Notes under the pieces: generated by a model
What the model saw: the letters and a program-made list of their open reading frames with translations, nothing else
The model's database searches: none
What the model was told of the DNA's origin: nothing
DNA from: Myxococcales bacterium
Lineage (GTDB): Bacteria; Myxococcota_A; Polyangia; Polyangiales; JAFGIB01
NCBI GenBank assembly: GCA_028817905.1
Contig: JAPPOR010000401.1
Coordinates: 1 to 42,360 of the forward strand
Direction: 5' to 3'
DNA: 42,360 nt
Program-made: the position numbers and the translations under genes
Shown here: one piece after another, positions 10,691 to 19,175 of the stretch
Numbering within the stretch: the first letter of the stretch is position 1
Layout of the letters: each line of letters opens with the position of its first letter

Positions 10691-11467
10691 ATGAAGATCG
10701 CTACCTGGAACGTCAACTCGGTCAAGGCCCGCAAGGATCGACTTCTCGCCTGGCTCGCTACCCACGAACCGGAGATCGTCTGCCTACAGGAACTGAAAAC
10801 GACCGACGAGGCCTTTCCCAGGCAGGAGGTCGAGGCTTCCGGATACGAGGCCATCGTTTTCGGGCAAAAGACGTACAACGGCGTCGCGATTCTCACGCGC
10901 ATGGGCTCGTCCGAGGTGAAGTACGGAATGAACGACGAGCATGAGGACGACGAAGCCCGCATCGTCAGTGCCCGCATTGCCAACATCCGCATTCTGTCCG
11001 TCTATGTTCCCAACGGCAAAGCGACCGACTCGGACAAGTTCATCTACAAGCTACAATGGCTTCGGCGACTGCAAGCCTACCTTCAGCGTGAGGTCACCCC
11101 GGAGGAACCCGTGTGTCTTTGCGGTGACCTGAATATCGCACCAGACGAGCGTGACGTCGCGCGCCCGGAGGAGTGGAAAGACTCGGTGCTGTGTGTCCCG
11201 CCGGTGCGGGAGGCCTTCGCCGAACTGATCGGTTGGGGACTGGTCGATGTCTTTCGGCAACACCATGCCGAAGGCGGCAAGTACTCCTGGTGGGACTACC
11301 GCATGCTCGGCTTTCCGAAGAACAACGGATTGCGCATCGATCACGTGCTGGCGACCCGTGCCCTCGCCGAAGCCTGCTCGCACGTCGCGATCGACCGCAA
11401 TGAGCGCAAGGGAAAGAAGCCGTCCGACCACGCACCGGTCGTGGCAACGTTTGACTGGAACGGCTGA
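10691..11467 (+). CDS. xth: Exodeoxyribonuclease III
   Basis: MKIATWNVNSVKARKDRLLAWLATHEPEIVCLQELKTTDEAFP...GDLNIAPDERDV...WDYRMLGFPKNNGLRIDHVLAT...KKPSDHAPVVATF. Confidence 0.95.
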   Translation: MKIATWNVNSVKARKDRLLAWLATHEPEIVCLQELKTTDEAFPRQEVEASGYEAIVFGQKTYNGVAILTRMGSSEVKYGMNDEHEDDEARIVSARIANIRILSVYVPNGKATDSDKFIYKLQWLRRLQAYLQREVTPEEPVCLCGDLNIAPDERDVARPEEWKDSVLCVPPVREAFAELIGWGLVDVFRQHHAEGGKYSWWDYRMLGFPKNNGLRIDHVLATRALAEACSHVAIDRNERKGKKPSDHAPVVATFDWNG

Positions 11468-11484
11468 TCGGCGTTCCAGCCGCC

Positions 11485-12267
11485 TCAGGAATTCTTGAAA
11501 GATGCGGCGCGCTTCTCGAGGAACGCAGTCATCCCCTCGCGCTTGTCCTCGGTCCCAAACAGGTCGGCGAAGGCCAGCGCCTCCAGCTCAACCGCAGCGG
11601 GCAGGCCCACCGAAGCGCCGTCCAACATGACCCGTTTGGCTGCGGCTACAGCCACCGGCCCCATGGCAGCGATCTCCCGAGCGGTCTTGTTCGCCAGCGG
11701 CAGCAGTTCCTCGCGCGGGACGACGGCGTTGACCAGCCCGATGCGCAGGGCGTCTTCGGCCCCAAGGGTGCGCCCAGTGTAGATTAGCTCGCGTGCAAGC
11801 CCGAGCCCGATCCGCCGAGGCAGCCGCTGGGTCCCGCCGAACCCCGGGATGACGCCCAGCTTGACTTCGGGCTGCCCGAACTTCGCCTTGTTGGAAGCGA
11901 GGATGAAATCGCAAGCCAACGCCAGCTCGCACCCTCCACCCAGTGCGAAGCCGTTGACAGCTGCGATCACGGGAACCGAGAGCGCTTCTACGGCGGCAAG
12001 GGTCTCATCCCCGAGGTCGGCAAACGCCCTGCCCTCCTCGACACCCATGTCAACCATGGCCGAGATGTCTGCACCCGCGACAAACGCACGGTCCCCTGCC
12101 CCCGTCAGAATGGCGCACCGTAGCTCGCTCCGAGAGGCCAGCGCATCCAGCACCCGCCGTAGCGCCTCGAGTGTGGCTCGATCGAGCGCGTTGAGGCTCT
12201 TGTCCCGGTTGATCGTAATCGTGCTCACCGGACCATCGTGGGAAACCAAAACGGACTCTTCAGACAT
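11485..12267 (-). CDS. Enoyl-CoA hydratase/isomerase family protein
   Basis: Crotonase motifs: [56 protein letters not shown]. Confidence 0.93.
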   Translation of the reverse strand: MSEESVLVSHDGPVSTITINRDKSLNALDRATLEALRRVLDALASRSELRCAILTGAGDRAFVAGADISAMVDMGVEEGRAFADLGDETLAAVEALSVPVIAAVNGFALGGGCELALACDFILASNKAKFGQPEVKLGVIPGFGGTQRLPRRIGLGLARELIYTGRTLGAEDALRIGLVNAVVPREELLPLANKTAREIAAMGPVAVAAAKRVMLDGASVGLPAAVELEALAFADLFGTEDKREGMTAFLEKRAASFKNS

Positions 12268-12349
12268 GGGCTCTCTCCTGGCCGGATTGTTCATCCACCT
12301 GCGAACGGATCGTGCTGGATGCGCGGGGCATTCGCCGATGGCCGGATAC

Positions 12350-12402
12350 TAGCCCGGATCAATCGTGAACTGCGCATCGCCTCGCTTGTTCTTCGACATC
12401 AC
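12350..12402 (+). repeat. Dispersed TAGCCCGGAT-family repeat, copy B
   Basis: TAGCCCGGATCAATCGTGAACTGCGCATCGCCTCGCTTGTTCTTCGACATC aligns with the copy at 16975, including CCTCGCTT and TCGAC. Confidence 0.5.
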
Positions 12403-12477
12403 ACGGCTTTCGCCGTCGACACTGAGCGGTCCGGCGGGCGCGTGGCGCTTTCGATCCGCGCTCCTACGGAATAGCGC

Positions 12478-12509
12478 GGATTCCGCCGCCCCGGCGGGCG
12501 GCGGAATCC
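12478..12509. terminator. 13-bp perfect inverted repeat immediately 3' of tRNA-Val
   Basis: GGATTCCGCCGCC-CCGGCG-GGCGGCGGAATCC; no T tract evident on the tRNA-sense strand. Confidence 0.45.
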
Positions 12510-12513
12510 ATTG

Positions 12514-12586
12514 TGGGCGATGCTGGATTTGAACCAGCGACTTCCTCCGTGTGAAGAAGGCACTCTAGCCCCTGAGTTAATCGCCC
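12514..12586 (-). tRNA. tRNA-Val(CAC)
   Basis: Reverse complement GGGCGAT-TA-ACTCAGGGGCTAGAGT-G-CCTTC-TTCACAC-GGAGG-AAGTC-GCTGGTTCAAATCCAGC-ATCGCCC-A folds as a cloverleaf; loop TTCACAC gives anticodon CAC. Confidence 0.93.
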
Positions 12587-12647
12587 GGGTGGGGAGGCCT
12601 TTTAGCAATTCCTGGGGCCGGTTGGCAATGCTATGACGCCAACTTCG

Positions 12648-15275
12648 CTACTGCCCCAGTTTTGCCTTGAGCAGGTCTCCAAACGTTCCAAAGCCCTGCT
12701 TGGAGGCTTCCCTGCGGTAGTCCTTTACAGCCTTGCGTTCCTCGTCGATCTGGAGAGCCTTGACCGAACACTTAAGCCCGCCATCTCGGTCGTTGCCGAT
12801 TACCTTAACCTCGAGGTCCTGACCGGCTGGGAAGCGCTTGCGCAGATCCGTCCCGCGGTCCGTGCCTGTCTCCCCGGCCGGAATGAAACCGCGCGCACGG
12901 CGCCCAATCGCTCCGGGAAGGCGGACCTGGACGCCCCGCTGGTCAGCCTTGTCAACCCGGACGGTGACCTTGGCGCCAGGGCGAAGATTCCTTGGAATCG
13001 CTGCTGGGTCGAGGGCGCCCTTCTTGTAGTCCTCCAGTTCGACCCCCATCAGGCGCGAAAGCGAGATTCGTCGAGCTTTGCGATCCGCTCGCTCGACGAT
13101 CACGTGGATGCTTTCCCCTTCCTTGGTTGCCTGATCAGCGTGAGCCAGATCACGACCGAACTCGCTGATGTGCAGCAACCCTTCGATCCCGGGAGCCAAC
13201 TCGATAAACGCTCCGAACTCGGCAGTGCGCGTGACTTTCCCTTCGCGGACAGTCCCCTCCGCGATCGCTTCAGCATGGGTATCCCAGGGATCCGGCAGCA
13301 GTGCCTTAATCGACAGACCGACACGCGTCGTCCGGTCCCGCCGGTCGGGCTTCTTCTCACCCTCTTTCCGGGGCTTCTTGTTGCCATCACCGATCCGCAG
13401 CACCTGAACCTCGACGGAGTCGCCGACACTCGCCGCACTCGAGGGCTTGACGCCGAACGCGTGCGAGATCTCGGTCTGGTGTACGAGTCCCTCCACTCCG
13501 CCGATATCAACGAATAGACCGAACTCGCGAACCGAGGTCACGCGCCCCGTAAAGCGCTGACCAGGCTGGAGCGACTTCACGAGTTCCTTGGCCTTCTTCC
13601 GTGCCTGACGCTCGAGAATCGAACGACGGCTAACCACGATGTCCTTGCCACCCTTGCTCGCCGGTAGCAGAAACTCGAACTTGCGGCCCACCAGCTCTTC
13701 GGGATCAGTGATCTCCGACAGCGCCATCGCGCTCGCCGGGCAGAAAGCCCTAAGCCCCTGTACTAGGACATCAAAACCACCGCGATTGTAGCCGAAGACC
13801 AGCCCCTCCACGCGCCGACGCTGCTCCCGGTACTGCTTGATCGCTTCGCGCGCTGCCGGTCGGTCAACGTGGCGGTTGAGCAACACGATATGGCCACTCT
13901 CGGCCACCGCGCCCACCCGGCCCTTCATAATCCCACCCTGCTTTGGAGGCTCGGGTCTGGGAAATGACTCTGGCACCACTGGCGCCGGTGGCAGTGGCCC
14001 CTTGGCTTCGTGGGAGGACTCTTCCCCCCCTTCACCTTCGACACCAAGAGGTTCGGTGCCCGCCTGCGTGCTTTCCCCCTCTTCAGCGGAGCCCGGCACA
14101 TCGGCGGCACCCACATCCTGGACCGGGGCATCGGCGGCACCCACGTCCTGGACCGGGGCATCACCCACCCCAGCATCTGTCGCGGGACCGGCTTCGACGG
14201 CTCCGTTGGACTCCCCAGCGCGGGACGCTTGCTCGCCTTGTTGGCTTGCAACCCTTTCGGATTGTACGCGCGTCTCTTCGGGTGACTCCGGCGGCGCGGC
14301 AAGGGGCGGCGGTGGCTCGGGCTGCGGAGCCGCCGCAACGTCGGCCAGCCCCGCCTCTGGGGACTCCGCTGGCGCCGTAAGGCCGCCGGGCGTCGTGTCC
14401 ACCCCCCCCTCTGATGCCGGGGTCTCCTCGGGAGTTGTCGCGGTCTCCGCGGGAGTTGCCGCGGTCGCCTCAGGAACAGCGGGGGAAGGTACGGACTCCC
14501 CTGCCCCCTCCGCCGTCTCTTGGGCGGCCTCGTCCTGAGGCTGGGGCTCTTCAACCACCTGCGGCGGAGGGACCTCGCGCGGCTCGAACTCGTCCGCAAC
14601 GGCCAACGCCTTTCCGAAAAGGTCGACCACAATGGCCCCATCGCCTACCCGCTGAACGCGGCCGGCCACAACCTCCCCAACCGCGAAGGCGTGGCGCTTC
14701 GGGCTTGCGCCGGCGAAGTAGCGTGCAAAGGGTGCCGCACTCTCGCGCTTCTTCCCTTCGCCCTCACCGGTCGGTGCCTCCACATCGCCCGAGGAAGACT
14801 TGCGCTTACGCTTACGCTTGCGCTTACGCTTCGGCTTGCCGGCCCCGTCCTGAGCGTCAGCGTGCGCCTCGGCCCCTGCGCCCGCCTCCCCTGGGTCCTC
14901 TGCCCCGGACACAGCTTCCTCAGGAGTGTCTATGCCGGACCCTGGAGCGAGTGCATCGGTTCCCAGTTCCGCACCGCCGGATGCTTCCGTCGCCGGTGCA
15001 GCCTCAGTGGGCGTGCCAGCATCCGCGAGAGCGGCTTGAGCTCCTTGCTCCGCAGCCGGGCCGGGAGACCCATCGCCTGCGGCGACCCTGTCGGCAGGAG
15101 CCACGGGCTCGCCGGGAGCGCGGACGGCCGGTGGTCGCGCAGCGCCATCGCTATCGCCCTGGGCGGTGGGGTTCCCCTGTTCCTCGACGTTGGAGCCGGT
15201 CGGCTCTGACACGCCGGACTCCGCAGGAGGCATAGGAGGATCATCTGTCGAAGGTGCGTCCATCGTCGCTGCCAT
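12648..15275 (-). CDS. S1 RNA-binding-domain protein with long Pro/Ala/Glu-rich low-complexity regions
   Basis: S1 repeats (GQRFTGRVTSVREFGLFVDIGGVEGLVHQTEIS; GKVTRTAEFGAFIELAPGIEGLLHISEFG); KRKRKRKRKRKSSSG basic tract; acidic/Pro-rich N-terminus. Start codon uncertain. Confidence 0.85.
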   Translation of the reverse strand: MAATMDAPSTDDPPMPPAESGVSEPTGSNVEEQGNPTAQGDSDGAARPPAVRAPGEPVAPADRVAAGDGSPGPAAEQGAQAALADAGTPTEAAPATEASGGAELGTDALAPGSGIDTPEEAVSGAEDPGEAGAGAEAHADAQDGAGKPKRKRKRKRKRKSSSGDVEAPTGEGEGKKRESAAPFARYFAGASPKRHAFAVGEVVAGRVQRVGDGAIVVDLFGKALAVADEFEPREVPPPQVVEEPQPQDEAAQETAEGAGESVPSPAVPEATAATPAETATTPEETPASEGGVDTTPGGLTAPAESPEAGLADVAAAPQPEPPPPLAAPPESPEETRVQSERVASQQGEQASRAGESNGAVEAGPATDAGVGDAPVQDVGAADAPVQDVGAADVPGSAEEGESTQAGTEPLGVEGEGGEESSHEAKGPLPPAPVVPESFPRPEPPKQGGIMKGRVGAVAESGHIVLLNRHVDRPAAREAIKQYREQRRRVEGLVFGYNRGGFDVLVQGLRAFCPASAMALSEITDPEELVGRKFEFLLPASKGGKDIVVSRRSILERQARKKAKELVKSLQPGQRFTGRVTSVREFGLFVDIGGVEGLVHQTEISHAFGVKPSSAASVGDSVEVQVLRIGDGNKKPRKEGEKKPDRRDRTTRVGLSIKALLPDPWDTHAEAIAEGTVREGKVTRTAEFGAFIELAPGIEGLLHISEFGRDLAHADQATKEGESIHVIVERADRKARRISLSRLMGVELEDYKKGALDPAAIPRNLRPGAKVTVRVDKADQRGVQVRLPGAIGRRARGFIPAGETGTDRGTDLRKRFPAGQDLEVKVIGNDRDGGLKCSVKALQIDEERKAVKDYRREASKQGFGTFGDLLKAKLGQ
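14101..14160 (-). repeat. Tandem 30-bp repeat (2 copies, 1 mismatch) inside the S1-protein gene
   Basis: TCGGCGGCACCCACATCCTGGACCGGGGCA then TCGGCGGCACCCACGTCCTGGACCGGGGCA; encodes repeated APVQDVGAAD. Confidence 0.9.
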
Positions 15276-15538
15276 GCGCGTTAGCCAAATGAGCACTCGT
15301 GTGCCCTGCCCTCAAAAAGGGCGTGCGGGAGCCTAGGTCGGCAAGGGGTCGTGGTCAAGGCACCGCGAATACTTCACATTGTCAAACCCGCCACGCCCCG
15401 CCGCTACGGTTGGGGGGGAGTGGGAGAGGCGCGGCGGGTTTGGACAAATCTCATGGTTCGGTCCGTCAAGGGACACCACCCGGTCACCCGCTCTGACCCG
15501 CAACGCAAGCAGCGGGTCACCGCGGGGTCGCATCCGGT

Positions 15539-16840
15539 TCAAAGCACAAACGGGTAGTCCACCTTCAACGTCTTGGTCTGGAATTGGGGGAACTTGGCCT
15601 TGCGCACCGCCCGGGCCACACACGACCCCTGTTTTGTCCCGTGAAAGGGCCCCGTAACGACCGCATGCCGAACGCGTCCCGATCCAGCGATGCTCGCGGT
15701 CACTTGCGCGACACCCGACATGCCCTTTGCGCATGCCTTGACCGCAGGGAGGACCGTTGCGAAGCCGCGGACGATGTCCGCTCGTGAAGGCGTTTCCGGC
15801 AGGCCGGGGACGGTTTGCTCGGCGGGCGGCGCCGCCTTCCGGCGGCGGGCGGTCGAGGGTCGGCCGGCGGCCGCGCGCGCCTGCCTGGAGGCTGCGGAAC
15901 GACGGGGCTCCCTGGCCTTGTCGCCCTTCGTCCCTGCTGCTCCTTGCACCCTTCCAGATGCTACCGCTGCAGTACTCGCCGGTGGCAAAGCCCCCACTGC
16001 CTCGCCAACCGCCGACGGCTCCGATGCCGGCAGTTCGACGGAGCTGGACACGGGCGCAGGGGGAGCCAAGCGAGCGGACCCGGGTCGTGCCGCCCCGGAG
16101 GGGCCAGGTCCAGGGGCAAGACGAACCAGGGCGAACGCGACCAACCCGATCAGCAGCAAACCTCCCAACACCATGGGGGCCCCACGACGCTTGCGCTCCT
16201 GCGGATTCCGGGCCCCCTCTGGCCGCTTGGCCCGCTCTGGCCGCCTAGCCTGTGGTGGCTCCGCGGACCGCTCGGACTCGCTGACCGGCGCCGGGCCCCT
16301 TATGGGCAATGGGGGAGGCGCTTTGCGAACCGCTGGCCCTTCGGCCGACCGCACAGGTGCCGTCTGGGTTGGGTCCGAGGGTGTTGCGGCAACCGACCCG
16401 CTGGTTCCTGAGCTGGGCAGAGGAGGTGGGGTCGCGGGCGTCACCGGCGTCTCCAACGCCGGCGGCGGTACTTCGGGAATGTGCGGCGGTGGTGGCACGG
16501 GGGGCAGGTCGAAGGACGCGACCAAGTCCTCCAACTCGAGCGCGAACTGCTCGTCGGACTGGTCGCGAAGTGGGTGCTCGCCTTTGTCAAAGCGCCCACT
16601 GCTGGGCCCTTGCACGGCTGCAGGCTTTTCGCTGGCTAGCGGTGGCAGGGCAACCGGTTCCACGTCGCTCAGCCGCATCGGCGCATCCCGCGCCCCCGGG
16701 AGCGGCGGTGGCCTCAAGGCGGAGCGAACCGAAGCCTCACTCGCCTCTTGCCCCTTCGGGTCTGGGGTTTCCGGGCGGTCTGGCCGACCGCTGCCAAAGG
16801 TGCCCGTGGGAACGCCGGGTTGTCTTGCTCGCGTTGCCAT
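15539..16840 (-). CDS. Pro-rich protein with AgmX/PglI-like (TonB-like) C-terminal domain
   Basis: MATRARQPGVPTGTFG...; proline-rich region; one TM helix (GAPMVLGGLLLIGLVAFALVRLAPG); C-terminal VRGFATVLPAVKACAKGMSGVAQVTASIAGSGRVRHAVVTGPFHGTKQGSCVARAVRKAKFPQFQ. Confidence 0.72.
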   Translation of the reverse strand: MATRARQPGVPTGTFGSGRPDRPETPDPKGQEASEASVRSALRPPPLPGARDAPMRLSDVEPVALPPLASEKPAAVQGPSSGRFDKGEHPLRDQSDEQFALELEDLVASFDLPPVPPPPHIPEVPPPALETPVTPATPPPLPSSGTSGSVAATPSDPTQTAPVRSAEGPAVRKAPPPLPIRGPAPVSESERSAEPPQARRPERAKRPEGARNPQERKRRGAPMVLGGLLLIGLVAFALVRLAPGPGPSGAARPGSARLAPPAPVSSSVELPASEPSAVGEAVGALPPASTAAVASGRVQGAAGTKGDKAREPRRSAASRQARAAAGRPSTARRRKAAPPAEQTVPGLPETPSRADIVRGFATVLPAVKACAKGMSGVAQVTASIAGSGRVRHAVVTGPFHGTKQGSCVARAVRKAKFPQFQTKTLKVDYPFVL

Positions 16841-16974
16841 ATCGTCCTTCTGTTCCGTGTGGCGCTGGGCCCAGGGCTGCGCGTGGTCCTCTTCCCCATC
16901 CGCATCCACATGATGCGCACGTTCACCCCTGAAGTAGCACACTGCGTGCCAGCCTGTTAGCAGCCCATTTCGAC

Positions 16975-17067
16975 TAGCCCGGATCATTGGTGGACTTCGT
17001 CGGCTCCTCGCTTATCCCTCGACTCAACACGGGTCTTCACCGCCTTAGAAATACGGGGACTATTCCG
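16975..17067 (+). repeat. Dispersed TAGCCCGGAT-family repeat, copy C
   Basis: TAGCCCGGATCATTGGTGGACTTCGTCGG...; GACTATTCCG begins 83 nt downstream (84 nt in copy A). Confidence 0.5.
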
Positions 17068-17348
17068 TCATAGTCGCCGAAAGTCCTGTGAAGACAGCCC
17101 CCTTCGCGATTCGCACGCCGAAGCCATGAATGATGGGGCCAGCACCGGAAGAGCAGGTGCACGGACCGTGGCGTCGGTGCCCTCGATGGTGCCCTCGATG
17201 CGCACTCGCGTGCGCAGGCTGTGCACGGAGCCAGGCCATCTGACCTACCCACCCGGACCGAACAACCTTGGACCTGACAGGCCTTTCGCTCTGTCACGGA
17301 ACACGGTGGCGATCCTTGTCAGGGCTGCTCAGGCCTCCCAGGCAGGGA

Positions 17349-17376
17349 TTGATCGTGTCCTAGAAATAGGTATAAG
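17349..17376 (+). promoter_or_regulatory. Sigma70-like promoter candidate upstream of the PilZ gene
   Basis: TTGATC - 16 nt - TATAAG, in an intergenic region. Confidence 0.4.
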
Positions 17377-17519
17377 ATAGACAGCATCAAGCCGAGTAAG
17401 CTCAACGATCCTAAGCAGTTGGTCCCCCGCCCTCGTTTTGGGTCGGCGAGCACGCTTCGGGTCCACGCGCGGGGGTCCTCCCCACCGCCTTTTGACCTTC
17501 GTTCCGGGGAGCACCTATC

Positions 17520-17918
17520 GTGACGAACATGGATGCAGGCGAACGCCGCAGCACCCCGCGGGCCCCCATCGAACTGCGGGTTGAGTACAAGCGCTTGAAC
17601 TCCTTCTTCGCAGACTACACACGCAACATCAGCCGCGGCGGCACGTTCATTCGCACGGAGCGGCCCCTGGAGATCGGGACCGACTTCATCTTCAAGCTTG
17701 GCGTGCCGACATTGGACGAGCCATTGGTGCTCCAGGGGAGAGTGCAGTGGGTCGTGACGCCTGACCAGGCGACGAGCGACCAAGAACCAGGCATGGGAAT
17801 CGGGTTCGTGTTCGATTCTGAAGCGGATCGCGAACGGGTGGCGCGGACGGTGGAATCACTCATGACGGATAGCCTCGGCCCGACGTTGGTGACCAAGTTG
17901 ATGGGCGACCGCGAGTGA
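17520..17918 (+). CDS. PilZ domain protein
   Basis: RRSTPRAPIELRVEYKRLNSFFADYTRNISRGGTFIRTERPLEIGTDFIFKLGVPTLDEPLVLQGRVQWV; RxxxR and (D/N)xSxxG-type PilZ motifs; GTG start. Confidence 0.9.
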   Translation: MTNMDAGERRSTPRAPIELRVEYKRLNSFFADYTRNISRGGTFIRTERPLEIGTDFIFKLGVPTLDEPLVLQGRVQWVVTPDQATSDQEPGMGIGFVFDSEADRERVARTVESLMTDSLGPTLVTKLMGDRE

Positions 17919-18038
17919 TGAACCGCTAAGCCACGCTGCCAGGGGCACCAGGCTCACGAAAGGTCGTGCGCGACCGCACCTCGCTTTCCCCGCGAGTTGA
18001 CACGGCTTGCCCGGCGCGTTAACCAACGCGGCACGCAA

Positions 18039-19173
18039 ATGGACGTCCCCGTCTCCGAGATCCGGCAATCCCTCGACGACCTCGTACAGCGCCTGGAAGC
18101 GCTGGGGAGGTATCTTTGACCTGGACGGTCTCAGGCGCCAGATCGACGGCCTGAACGCCCGAAGCCAGGCTGAAGGGTTTTGGGACGATCAAGACGCAGC
18201 CCGTGCACTGATGGCCGAGCGTGCGAGCCTCGAGCAATTGGTGGAGGGCTACGACGGCATCCGAAGTGAGCTTTCGGATTGCACCGAGCTGCTGGACCTT
18301 GCGCTCGCCGAGTCCGACACGGACGTCGTGGCAGAAGTAGCCTCACATCTTCCGACGATCGGAGCTCGATTGCGCGAGATGGAGCTGGCCCGGATGCTCA
18401 GCGGCAACGAGGACCGTTCAGACGCAATCGTATCGATAAGCCCCGGTGCAGGCGGTATCGACGCCCAAGACTGGGCCGAAATGTTGATGCGAATGTATTT
18501 GCGGTGGTGCGAGCGGAAGGGCTTCAAGACAGAGCTGGTGAACCTGCAACAGGCAGATGACGCCGGCATCAAGGACGCATCGATCCTGGTGCAGGGTCCC
18601 TACGCTTACGGCTTCTTGAGAGCTGAGAACGGGGTCCACCGATTGATCCGGATCAGCCCTTTCGACTCCAACGCACGCCGACACACGGGGTTCGCGGCGG
18701 TACACGTCGTGCCGGATCTTGCGGACGACGTGGACGTCGAGATCCGTTCCGAGGACCTCAAGGTCGATCGCTTCCGGGCGAGCGGTGCAGGCGGCCAGCA
18801 TGTCAACAGAACCGAGTCCGCCGTGCGTCTCACACACATTCCGTCGGGCATCGTCGTCGCGTGTCAGGCCGAGCGCTCCCAGCATAAGAATATGGCAACT
18901 GCGATGAAGATGCTGCGCGGGCGCCTATACGAAAAGGCACGCCAAGAGAAGGAGGCCGAGTTCGCCAAAACCTACGCGAGCAACCAGATGAGTATCGATT
19001 TCGGCTCCCAAGTGCGGACCTACACACTGCAGCCATACACGATGGTGAAGGACGAGCGCACCGATCACAAGGCAACCGATGCACAGGCGGTACTGGACGG
19101 CGCTCTGGACGAGTTCATCGAAGCCTACCTGCTGAAGGCCGCAAGCGAACGCGAAGCGGCGGAGAAGAACTAG
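18039..19173 (+). CDS. prfB: Peptide chain release factor 2, with programmed +1 ribosomal frameshift at CTT TGA C (18114-18120)
   Basis: Zero frame ATG 18039: [29 protein letters not shown] (18117-18119). +1 frame continues [25 protein letters not shown]...; GGQ motif in [21 protein letters not shown]. Slippery CTT TGA preceded by GGGGAGG. Confidence 0.95.
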
Positions 19174-19175
19174 CG

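Noticed and set aside
12465-12476. CTACGGAATAGC as a reverse-oriented match to the GACTATTCCG box of copies A and C
   Set aside because: Only a short shared core, in opposite orientation and at different spacing (~113 nt); likely coincidence.
14799-14834. Hexamer repeat CGCTTA/CGCTTG considered as a minisatellite or origin-like iteron
   Set aside because: It is the codon pattern of the KRKRKRKRK tract in the S1 protein; no DnaA-box context.
15690-16913. 407-aa + strand ORF
   Set aside because: Gly/Ser/Ala/Arg-rich shadow of the Pro-rich AgmX-like gene.
18007-18116. ORF-track N-terminus of RF2 ([15 protein letters not shown]...)
   Set aside because: Does not resemble RF2; the alternative frame with the CTT TGA frameshift site gives a proper RF2 N-terminus.
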